The notes under the pieces are model-generated. The model was not told the DNA's origin. It saw only the letters and a list, made by a program, of their open reading frames with translations, and made no database searches. From positions 1 through 40,336 of the forward strand of contig JAJTED010000025.1 of NCBI GenBank assembly GCA_021300535.1: a stretch of DNA of 40,336 nucleotides. Reading direction: 5' to 3'. Below, one piece after another: positions 8,250 to 15,424 of the stretch. This stretch comes from Planctomycetaceae bacterium (GTDB lineage: Bacteria > Planctomycetota > Planctomycetia > Pirellulales > UBA1268). A program made the position numbers and the translations under genes. How positions within the stretch are numbered: the stretch's first letter is position 1; each line of letters starts with the position of its first letter.

Positions 8250-9395
8250 ATGCGAGGCATTCTGTATCTCGTCGTCTGGGCGGCGGTGGTCGCGTCGGTG
8301 CATGGTCGACCCACGGCCGGTGCCGAGCCGCACAAGCCGGCGCGGCTGCTGGTGGTGAGTGTGACCATGGGCTTTCGGCATGCATCGATCGGCACGGCCG
8401 AGTCCGTGCTCGAGGAACTGGGACGCTCGACCGGTCTCTTCCACTGCGACCACCTGCGGATGCCCCCGGGCCGGCTGCCCCGGCCCAAGCCCCCGAAGCG
8501 GCCGCCGGACGTGTCGGACGAGGAGTGGAAGGCGCAGGAGGCCGGTTTCAAGCAGGCGCAGGAGAAGTTTCGCCGTGACGAGGAGGCGCGGCAGAAGCTG
8601 CTGGCGGCCGAGTTCGCGAAGGTTTTCTCGGCCGCAGCGCTCCGCGATTTCGACGGCGTGATCTTTCTGAGCACCACGGGCGAACTCCCGGTGCCCGACC
8701 TCGGGGCGTTCCTCGACTGGATCAAGTCGGGCAAGGCCTTCATCGGCTTTCACGCCGCGACCGACACCTTCAAGAGTTCCGATGCCTACTGCGACATGAT
8801 CGGTGGCCACTTCGCCGGCCATCCCTGGGGCTCCGGCGGCGAGCATGCCTTCGTGGTCCACGAGCCGGGGCACCGCGTGACGGCCATGTTCCCGGAGCGG
8901 TTTCGCTGGAAGGACGAGATTTATCAGTACGACCTCCGCTACAAGCCGGAGAACCTCCGCGTGCTCGTGAGCCTCGACATGCAGGCGAGCACCCCGCAGG
9001 AGCCGTGGCACGTGCCGGTGGCCTGGGTCCGCGACTACGGCAAGGGCCGCGTGTTCGCGACCAACTTCGGCCACAACGAGGCCACCTGGCGGGAGCCGAT
9101 GTTCCAGAAGCACATGGCCGAGGGAATCGCCTGGGCGGTCGGCCGGTTCGACGCCCCGTCCGCACCGAACCCCGAGGTGCAGGCGGCGGAGTACCTGCGG
9201 AGCGTGGTGGCGGCGGCCGCGGCGGCCACGCAGGCCGACGCCGCCGCGTTGCGGGGCAAGGTCGACGCAAAGATCGCGAAGGATCCGACCTGGGCCGTCG
9301 GTCTGCGGCCGATGCTTCTCGAACTTCGCGGGCGGAAGCCGGAGGAGCGGGCGGCCGCCTACGCGCAGGTGATCGCCGCAATCGAGAAGCCGTGA
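8250..9395 (+). CDS. Exported ThuA-domain protein (trehalose-utilisation-like)
   Basis: ThuA proteins have a class-I glutamine-amidotransferase-like fold and are linked to sugar metabolism. The family is greatly expanded in planctomycetes and its exact reaction is not established. A signal peptide (about 1-24) precedes the first strand, LLVVSVTMGFRHASI. The core follows with DFDGVIFLSTTGELPVP, KAFIGFHAATDTF and YCDMIGGHFAGHPWG. Then come FRWKDEIYQYDLR and the C-terminal KGRVFATNFGHNEATW. An unusual proline- and charge-rich insertion (about 72-125, containing PRPKPPKRPPDVSDEEW) sits after the first helix. The ATG at 8250 is preferred because it gives a proper signal peptide and has GGAG upstream; the ORF-track extension to 7980 is non-coding. 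It faces away from the FG-GAP/cytochrome pair, a frequent family association. Confidence 0.92.
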   Translation: MRGILYLVVWAAVVASVHGRPTAGAEPHKPARLLVVSVTMGFRHASIGTAESVLEELGRSTGLFHCDHLRMPPGRLPRPKPPKRPPDVSDEEWKAQEAGFKQAQEKFRRDEEARQKLLAAEFAKVFSAAALRDFDGVIFLSTTGELPVPDLGAFLDWIKSGKAFIGFHAATDTFKSSDAYCDMIGGHFAGHPWGSGGEHAFVVHEPGHRVTAMFPERFRWKDEIYQYDLRYKPENLRVLVSLDMQASTPQEPWHVPVAWVRDYGKGRVFATNFGHNEATWREPMFQKHMAEGIAWAVGRFDAPSAPNPEVQAAEYLRSVVAAAAAATQADAAALRGKVDAKIAKDPTWAVGLRPMLLELRGRKPEERAAAYAQVIAAIEKP

Positions 9396-9524
9396 GCGAC
9401 AGTGCTTCGCGGCTCCGCTGGCCGCACCTGCTCGTGGTGCGGCCGCCGAAAGATGGGCGGGGGCGCGTGCGTTTCGAGGTCCGCCATCGCAACGCGATGA
9501 CCACGCCCCCTGCGCGACCCGACG

Positions 9525-9863
9525 TCACTGCACTTTGACGGAGTGGAGGGAGTCCCAGGTCCACGGGTTCCACGACAAGAGGCGGAACACGATCCTCCTG
9601 CCCGTCGAGATGATCTGGGCCGGCACCGCCATGAAAGCACGACGGAACGTCGTGAACTCCATCTGCAGCAGCTTGTACGTCTCGGCACGGTGTTCTTCTG
9701 CCTCACGGCCTCCCTCCGGAAGCGGCAGCGCCATCGAGGCCGTCAGGCTCCAGGCCAGCGATGCGATCACCATGGAGGCCCAGTTGCTCAGGAGCGTGTC
9801 GACGGGCGCCGAGAGCGAGCAGGCGTCGCCCTTGAGCTGCGCGAACAGGTTCTCCTGATTGCA
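9525..9863 (-). pseudogene. C-terminal relic of an IS1380-like DDE transposase
   Basis: The last 112 codons of the minus-strand ORF ending at 9525 read CNQENLFAQLKGDACSLSAP, then LLSNWASMVIASLAWSLTA, EFTTFRRAFMAVPAQI and TGRRIVFRLLSWNPW. This is the usual C-terminal part of IS1380-family transposases, with the NQEN signature and the RRIVFRLL-type tail. Upstream of the NQEN segment the frame turns into unrelated, compositionally different sequence, so the catalytic N-terminal two thirds are gone. Terminal inverted repeats could not be defined. It lies between the ThuA and DUF1559 genes and is the only clear mobile-element coding trace in the window. It is non-functional as it stands. Family assignment is from motif recognition, not a search. 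Confidence 0.7.
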
Positions 9864-10226
9864 GCGGTGATGTCCATCAGCCCCCGAACCCGCGAGTGGG
9901 CGGCGGCGTGGCCCATGAGCACGGGGTTCCGTTCGCGTCCCTGCATCAACTCCTGGGAGAGCCGCACCTGCAACTCCGCCCGTTGGAGGTGCTGCAGGTC
10001 GGTCATGCCCGCGGGGAGCCAATGGACCGAATGATGGCCGTATGCCGGCGGAGTCGAGACGCCATCTTCGGCATGAGCCCGGAGATCCGAAAGCCGGGGA
10101 TCGAGGTCTGGATCGGCCGGAACGGCCCGCCGGTTTCCCGGCCAGGCTTGGGATCTGACGCCAGTTCCTTGTTTTGGTGGCGGCTGGGGGACATACTTGG
10201 CCAGGGGGTGCAGGAGGCAACCGACC
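9864..10226. other. Gap upstream of the DUF1559 gene with no recognisable gene
   Basis: After the transposase relic, 363 bp precede the DUF1559 start. Open frames exist on both strands, including a minus-strand stretch reading MTDLQHLQRAELQVRLSQEL, but none matches a family I recognise. The bounds look arbitrary, so this may be insertion-associated debris. The last 20 bases hold the strong AGGAGG ribosome site of the next gene. No tRNA or repeat unit was seen. Confidence 0.4.
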
Positions 10227-11438
10227 ATGTCCGCATACACGTCGCCATTCGTGCGCAGCCGACTCCGCCACGGCTTCACGCTCGTCGAGCTGCTCAGTGT
10301 GATCGCGATCATCGCCACGCTGGTCGCCCTCCTGCTGCCGGCGGTGCAGGCCGCCCGCGAGGCGGCGCGTGCCACGGCTTGTCGCAATCATGTGCGCCAA
10401 CTCACGACGGCCGTCTTGAATCACGAGTCGAACGTGCGGCATTTGCCGTCTGGCGGATGGAGTGATGTCTGGCTGGGCATCGCGGACCGTGGGAGCGGTG
10501 TGGGCCAGCCCGGAGGCTGGACGTTTTCCATCCTGCCATTCATGGAGCAGTCTGCTCTGTTGGAAACGGTCGCGGGCGCGACGGCGGAAGATGTCGCCGC
10601 CCGCTATCAGTCCCTCATGTCCATGCCGGTGAGTCTCTTCGCCTGCCCGAGCCGCCGGTCGTCGGCGCCGCTTCCCATGGCAACCTCGGGGTTCCGGGCG
10701 GCTCTCGACGCGACTGTTTCGCCCCCCGTCGCCACCCGCTCCGACTACGCCGCCAACGGTGGCACGTCGGCGTCGTGCCCGCCGCTCGAGATCTACCGGT
10801 CGATCGCCTCCGATCCCGCCGTCGCGAGCAAGTCGGTGCAAATCTGTCACCGGATGGGCGGAGGAGATGGAAACACGCTGACTGTTTCAATTTCCGCGAT
10901 GTTCGGCAATGGCGGCCACGGCAACCACGCGGACGACCACGTCGGCATTTGCTCCTCGTGCTCGGATCCTGTCGTCGTCAGCAGTCCGTCGTCGGTCGGC
11001 GAAGGCGATCAGTGGACCCGCGACTCAGTGGCGGCCAAGGTCAACCGTCCCGATGGCGGTCTTCCGGACCTGCAAGACGGTCTCGTGTTTCGCATGAGCG
11101 CGGTGCGGCCGGCCGCCGTTCGGGACGGCATGTCTTCGACGTATCTTCTCGGCGAAAAATACGTGGCTGCCGGCCTGGCCAAGGCGGGAACCGACGCTGG
11201 TGACACCGCGCCGCTGTTCGTGGGCTACTCCGACGACAACCTGCGCTGGGCCTTCGATACCCCCCTGCAGGACACGCACGGCCTGTCGCGACCACAGGCA
11301 TTCGGCAGCCCGCATCCCGGCGGGGTGAACATGTCGCTCGCGGATGGCAGTGTCAGGTCGATCCCTTACGACGTCGATCCGACGGTGCACAAGGCATTGG
11401 CCGGACGAAAAGACGGCATCATCGTCGGGGTTCCCTGA
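10227..11438 (+). CDS. DUF1559 protein with type IV pilin-like N-terminus
   Basis: A member of the hugely expanded planctomycete DUF1559 family. The N-terminus has a prepilin peptidase cleavage site and hydrophobic helix: [20 protein letters not shown], followed by AREAAR. The C-terminus has the family's H-X9-DG signature ([12 protein letters not shown]). It is 403 residues from the ATG at 10227, chosen because AGGAGG lies nine bases upstream; the ORF-track start at 10197 has no such site. The protein should be processed and extracted from the inner membrane by a type II secretion or type IV pilus-like machine and face the periplasm. Its individual role is unknown. The PilM/PilN/PilO-like cluster at 21-27 kb in this window is a plausible part of such a machine. 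It appears to be a single-gene unit. Confidence 0.95.
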   Translation: MSAYTSPFVRSRLRHGFTLVELLSVIAIIATLVALLLPAVQAAREAARATACRNHVRQLTTAVLNHESNVRHLPSGGWSDVWLGIADRGSGVGQPGGWTFSILPFMEQSALLETVAGATAEDVAARYQSLMSMPVSLFACPSRRSSAPLPMATSGFRAALDATVSPPVATRSDYAANGGTSASCPPLEIYRSIASDPAVASKSVQICHRMGGGDGNTLTVSISAMFGNGGHGNHADDHVGICSSCSDPVVVSSPSSVGEGDQWTRDSVAAKVNRPDGGLPDLQDGLVFRMSAVRPAAVRDGMSSTYLLGEKYVAAGLAKAGTDAGDTAPLFVGYSDDNLRWAFDTPLQDTHGLSRPQAFGSPHPGGVNMSLADGSVRSIPYDVDPTVHKALAGRKDGIIVGVP

Positions 11439-11622
11439 CGGTCACAGGCTTGCCCATCGGCCGGATTGTGGCTGTGGTCGCGGTTCGTCTCGGGCACACG
11501 GCGGCTGGGGCTGCAGGAGCGCGGGTCCCGGTCTCCGGTTTCGCGATCATGGCCCACGGAATCGCCGCGCGTCTGGCCGAGAAGGCAGGCCCGTGGCAGC
11601 CCCGCAGGTGGGTCTTACGACC

Positions 11623-11709
11623 CTACTTCTTGGTGGCGGGCTTGGCCTTGTCCTGCTTCGGCTTCAGGTTCTTCTTGTCGTTTTTCTGCGAGTTGTTGCC
11701 CTTGCCCAT
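11623..11709 (-). CDS. 28-residue very basic small protein (MGKGNNSQK...)
   Basis: Missed by the ORF track because of its size. The reading frame is MGKGNNSQKNDKKNLKPKQD followed by KAKPATKK and TAG. It contains nine lysines in 28 residues and no hydrophobic segment, so it is probably disordered and perhaps nucleic-acid binding. GGAG lies eight bases before the ATG, a good ribosome site. I recall short proteins beginning M-(G/A)-K-G-N-N-S/T-Q-K in several bacterial phyla, which supports a real gene, but this is from memory. It lies between the DUF1559 gene and a decayed gene tail, on the minus strand. Its function is unknown. Confidence 0.7.
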   Translation of the reverse strand: MGKGNNSQKNDKKNLKPKQDKAKPATKK

Positions 11710-11837
11710 GATCGAGGCTCCAAGTGGTGGTGGTGATGGTTGGCTCCGTTCGCGCCCTACCAGTCCTTTTATCGGCAACTTTGGCACTGCCATTGAATGG
11801 GACCGGTTTTCTCCGACGTCGGTCCGCTGACAGACGC

Positions 11838-12200
11838 CTACTCCAGCACCTGGTACAGGGGCAGGTGCCGGAAGTAAGCCTCCAGCATCGGCAGCCGCAG
11901 CGCCACCGCGGTCTCCGCCGTCGGGCTCTTCGTGCAGCCCATGCCCGTGTACTTCTCACCCGCGGGGCCGGTGGGAAAGGTGTGGAGTTTTCAGCGGCCA
12001 TCCTCCCACTGCACCAACGCCAGCCAGTGCAGGCCGCGCTCGATGGCTTCCAGCGTCTCCGGACGGCCGCCGCACTGCTCGATCAGTTGGCGCTTCTCAA
12101 CGTCATCTCCGCCACGCTGCTGGAGCATCTGCCGCAATCCGATGGCCTCCTGGGCGTAGCGCAGCGAGGCGGAGCGAAGTCGTCATCGGTACGGCGAACC
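11838..12200 (-). pseudogene. Decayed C-terminal remnant of a squalene-cyclase/prenyltransferase-repeat-like gene
   Basis: On the minus strand one frame reads SLRYAQEAIGLRQMLQQRGG, then EKRQLIEQCGGRPETLEAIE, then RGLHWLALVQWEDGR. A TGA follows, then KLHTFPTGPAGEKYTGMGC and LRLPMLEAYFRHLPLYQVLE before TAG at 11838. The frame is continuous through the TGA, so this looks like a single TGG (Trp) to TGA change in an alpha/alpha-barrel repeat (GLxWLAxxQxxDGxW). Upstream, near 12190, the likely continuation TDDDFA is in another frame, so a frameshift is also present, and no N-terminal part follows. The family resemblance comes from the repeat pattern and is tentative; that it is a broken gene rather than an intact one is better supported. 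Confidence 0.6.
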
Positions 12201-12238
12201 GATGGAGCAGGTCACGAAACAGGTCGCCCAACGGCGGT

Positions 12239-14815
12239 TCAGCCCGCCGTCGCAGAGCGCGGCCGTGCTTCAGGCCGGACGACCTCCTGTTGTGCATCGA
12301 CCGCTCCTTCGCGGGCTCGCGGAGCCGCGTTTCGGGGGAGCGGTGCGGCATGCGGCAGCAGTCCGCGCTCCCCCGCGTCGCCGACTCGGCCGCGGTGCAT
12401 CGCAGCCTCGACCGCCTGCACCGCGTCTGGCGATCCCCGGAAGGCCGCAGCGGGAAAGCGGAACGGTGCGGCGAGCATGCGGGCGTAGATCGCCCCGCTA
12501 TCAAACCGGTTGAGGTTCGCGCCGGCGAGGTACTGCAGACGCAGGTTGCGGTCGGTGGTGATCTCCGCGTCGGCGAGAAACTCCCGCAGGCTGTCGGCGC
12601 CGCCGACGCAGCTCGCAAACAGGTCCGTAACCGTGCGGATGCCCACATCGGCGAGCGAGCCGCGGACGGCCGCGAACTCCGGCTGGTCCAGTCGCCGGGC
12701 GATCTCGTCCACGTCGATGACCGTCGGTCCGGGCTGACCGAGGAGCACGAGGTCGTAGCCCATGCCTCCCAGCGTGTTGCCGATCACGAGCCCGTCGGAA
12801 AAGACCTCGAAGAAAGTGGCGAGCTGGCTTTTCACGGCTGCGTCGCTCGTCTGATAGAGCTGCACGAACAGCGTGAACACCCCCCCCGGCCGGAGCCGCG
12901 ACTTCGCCAACTCGAAGAACTCGCGGGTGTAGAGGGTCGCCGCGCCCCGGACCCAGGGATCGAGGGGATCGGAGGTGATGGCGTCGTAGGTCCGGGACGT
13001 CGAGAGCAGGTGATGCCGGCCGTCGTCGATCACCACGCGGACCTTCGGGTCGCGAAGCACCTCTCCGTTGTGGTCACTGAAGTGCGCGAGCACCGCGCCC
13101 GGCACGATCGGCTCGATCTCGACGATCGTCTCGAACTCCACCCGCGGGTCGAGCGACACCGCCTCCGCCGTCACCCCTGCGCCGCAGCCGATCACGAGCA
13201 CCTCCCGCGGCGATTCGGGCACGAGCGTGGTCAGGTGCCCGAGGAGACGCTGGAGCCGCATGTCATGCGACATGCTCGAGGCCTGGACCTTGCCGGCGTT
13301 GTGGTAGAGCGTCAATCCGGTTGGCGTCCGCGTGACGGCCACGGAGGCCTGCAGCCCTTCGCCGACGTACACGAACTGGTTGTCGCCCCCCCACAGCCCG
13401 CTGAACCGCCCGTAGGCGACGAGCGCGGGGGAGACCGGCGGCACCAGCCATGCGATGCCGGCAGCCCACGCCAGGGTGAGGCATCCGGCGGACAAGACCG
13501 CCAAGCGGCCGCGGGCAGACGACCGCCAAGCCGTCGCCGCGACCGGTGCGAGGGCCAGGCCGGCCGCGACCGCGGCGACGAGGATCAGCAGCCGCTGCAT
13601 GCCCTGTGAGGAGCACATCCAGACCAGCGGTGCCCCCGCAACCGCTCCGGCGATCGCCCCGAGCGTGTTCGCCGCGGCGGCTGCGGCCACCCGCGTGGCA
13701 GGGTCGTCGCCGCCGCGGGCGAGCGCCGCGACGGCCAATGGGAAGCTCGCCCCCCACAGAAACGTCGCCGGCAGCACCGCCCAGAGGCAGCGGACGAGGT
13801 CGAGCTGGAACGTGGCGACCGCATCACGGCCGAGCGACGGGTTGATTGGCCAAGCCGGAAGCGAATGGGCGAGCTGAAACGCCGCCCAGGCGATGCCCGC
13901 GGGAAGCAGCAACTGACAGAGGCCGAACGCCGTCCGGGCGTCGCCGGTCGCGCGGGCCAGCGATGATGCCCAAGCGCTGCCGAGGCCCAGCCCCGCGAGG
14001 AACACGGCGAGGATGATCGCGAAGGCGAACACGCTGCCACCGATCTGGAGCGCGAGCAGCCGCGTCCACGCCACCTCGGCCGCCAGTGCCGTGAGCCCCG
14101 AGAGGCCGAGCGCCACGAGCAGGTTGCGGTCGAGTGGCCGCCGTGCGGACTCGGCAGGTGCGGCGGGCGCGGGAGCGGGCGTAAAGCGGGCGACGACCGC
14201 GGCCAGCGCCGCCACCGCGAGGTTGCCAGCCACCGCGACGCTCCCCGCCGTGAACAGGTCGACGCGGGGCAGCAGGCCGTAGGCCGCGACCAGGCAGCCG
14301 CAAACCGCGCCTGCCAGATTGCCGGCGTAGAGCATGCCCAGGCGGGCATCGGCGGCAGGCGTCCGCGCGACGAATCCGGCCAACACCGGCATGGTGGCCC
14401 CCATGAGCACTGTCGGCGGCAGCAGGCAGATGGCCGCGACGAGCCCGCGGATCACAATGCCCAGGTATCCAGCCGGCAGGCTCTCGGCATAGAGCGATCC
14501 GAGGGTCGGCGCCGCCCAGAGGAGCCCCGCCCCACATACCGCGATGCCGGCCTCGAGGGCGGCGTAGACCGCGAGCGGGTGCCGTCCGGCAGCGGCCACC
14601 TTCGGGGCGATGAAGCTGCCGAAGCCCAGGCCCCCCATGAACGTCCCCAGCAGTACGGCCAGGGAGACCGCGGACGATCCGAGCGAGAGCTGCAGCAACT
14701 GAAACCAGACGATCTCGTGGACGAGCGCCCAGCCGCCGCCGACGGCGAACACCGCGAGCACCACCGGCCAGGCCCATGCGGGCGGGCGCGGAACCGCGAC
14801 GACGTCGTCGTGCAT
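12239..14815 (-). CDS. Multi-pass membrane protein fused to a spermidine-synthase-like methyltransferase-fold domain
   Basis: A polytopic inner-membrane protein. The N-terminal half (about 15-490) has a dozen or more hydrophobic segments, such as WPVVLAVFAVGGGWALVHEI and ALGLSGLTALAAEVAWTRLL, a pattern typical of MFS-like fused spermidine synthases. The C-terminal domain has a nucleotide-binding motif (VLVIGCGAGVTAEAVSLDP) followed by ETIVEIEPIV. DDGRHHL and YDAITSDPLDPWV take the place of the aminopropyltransferase D-x-I-x-D-x-x-DP signature. No polyamine pathway gene is nearby, so polyamine synthesis is not implied. The start is uncertain: 14815 puts the first membrane helix near the N-terminus, while 14866 and 14884 are alternatives. 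No Shine-Dalgarno site is clear. The last 50 residues are Arg/Ala-rich and may reflect a frameshift near 12400. Confidence 0.85.
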   Translation of the reverse strand: MHDDVVAVPRPPAWAWPVVLAVFAVGGGWALVHEIVWFQLLQLSLGSSAVSLAVLLGTFMGGLGFGSFIAPKVAAAGRHPLAVYAALEAGIAVCGAGLLWAAPTLGSLYAESLPAGYLGIVIRGLVAAICLLPPTVLMGATMPVLAGFVARTPAADARLGMLYAGNLAGAVCGCLVAAYGLLPRVDLFTAGSVAVAGNLAVAALAAVVARFTPAPAPAAPAESARRPLDRNLLVALGLSGLTALAAEVAWTRLLALQIGGSVFAFAIILAVFLAGLGLGSAWASSLARATGDARTAFGLCQLLLPAGIAWAAFQLAHSLPAWPINPSLGRDAVATFQLDLVRCLWAVLPATFLWGASFPLAVAALARGGDDPATRVAAAAAANTLGAIAGAVAGAPLVWMCSSQGMQRLLILVAAVAAGLALAPVAATAWRSSARGRLAVLSAGCLTLAWAAGIAWLVPPVSPALVAYGRFSGLWGGDNQFVYVGEGLQASVAVTRTPTGLTLYHNAGKVQASSMSHDMRLQRLLGHLTTLVPESPREVLVIGCGAGVTAEAVSLDPRVEFETIVEIEPIVPGAVLAHFSDHNGEVLRDPKVRVVIDDGRHHLLSTSRTYDAITSDPLDPWVRGAATLYTREFFELAKSRLRPGGVFTLFVQLYQTSDAAVKSQLATFFEVFSDGLVIGNTLGGMGYDLVLLGQPGPTVIDVDEIARRLDQPEFAAVRGSLADVGIRTVTDLFASCVGGADSLREFLADAEITTDRNLRLQYLAGANLNRFDSGAIYARMLAAPFRFPAAAFRGSPDAVQAVEAAMHRGRVGDAGERGLLPHAAPLPRNAAPRAREGAVDAQQEVVRPEARPRSATAG

Positions 14816-14996
14816 GCGAGCCCGCGGTGCGGGCAACGTCGAATCGGTCGCAGTGGCACTGAGCATGGAACGGGCGGAGGCCATGGGGCCAGGACGCGGC
14901 CGTGGTGACTCGCACGGCCCGGAAGGTATAGATCGCCGTCCGGAAAATGCACAAGCGACCGACGGTCGCGGCGGCCACGCCAGCGCCGCTGCCCGC

Positions 14997-15353
14997 ACAC
15001 CCGAATCGTCAGATGAGGGAATCCGCGTCGCTCCACGGGAGGCCATCCGCATTCCGCTCGGCTCGCGGCTTTTGCTGGTGCGCGTTCTCCAGTCGTGCGT
15101 TCGGCTTGACATGCGCGAACGGCACAAAAAGCCCCCGGCGGGAGCCGGGGGACACCGGGTTGCATGCCTTCCCGTGTGCCATGCGATGTGGGTTTGAACC
15201 GGGAAATCACGTTGCGTGATGCGGCATGGATGGCGGGATGGTTTTCACACCCGGAGTCCCCGGGTTGCCACCCGGGGCTTCTTGGGCCGGTGACGGGACC
15301 GATCGCCTGTGTACGGGTGGTCAACACACGATTCCCTCATCTGACGATTCGGG
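14997..15353. repeat. Hairpin repeat bounded by 23-bp inverted sequences
   Basis: CCCGAATCGTCAGATGAGGG plus AAT (15000-15022) is exactly the reverse complement of the sequence at 15330-15352. Inside lie an A-rich leader and stem CCCCCGGCGGGAGCCGGGGG (from about 15131). Next are a spacer with a CATGCGATG...GGCATGGATGG pattern, and stem CCCCGGGTTGCCACCCGGGG (15258-15277) followed by CTTCTTGG. The leader at 15079-15128 (CGCGTTCTCCA...ATGCGCGAACGGCACAAAAA) resembles 20746-20797. The block fills the gap between mfd and the membrane/spermidine-synthase-like gene, both on the minus strand. In that direction the first stem is followed by CTTTTTG and could end mfd transcription about 270 nt after its stop. 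Confidence 0.85.
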
Positions 15354-15424
15354 CTTCCCGGCAACCGGCGCCGGCGTGGCCACCGCGTTGCTGGTTTCGA
15401 GGCGCAACACCTGTTGCATCCGAC

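Noticed and set aside
9788-10387. 199-codon minus-strand ORF upstream of the DUF1559 gene
   Set aside because: It overlaps the DUF1559 start and the transposase relic in another frame and shows no family motif or ribosome site.
11450-11830. 126-codon plus-strand ORF after the DUF1559 gene
   Set aside because: It is antisense to the lysine-rich small protein, which has a better ribosome site and composition.
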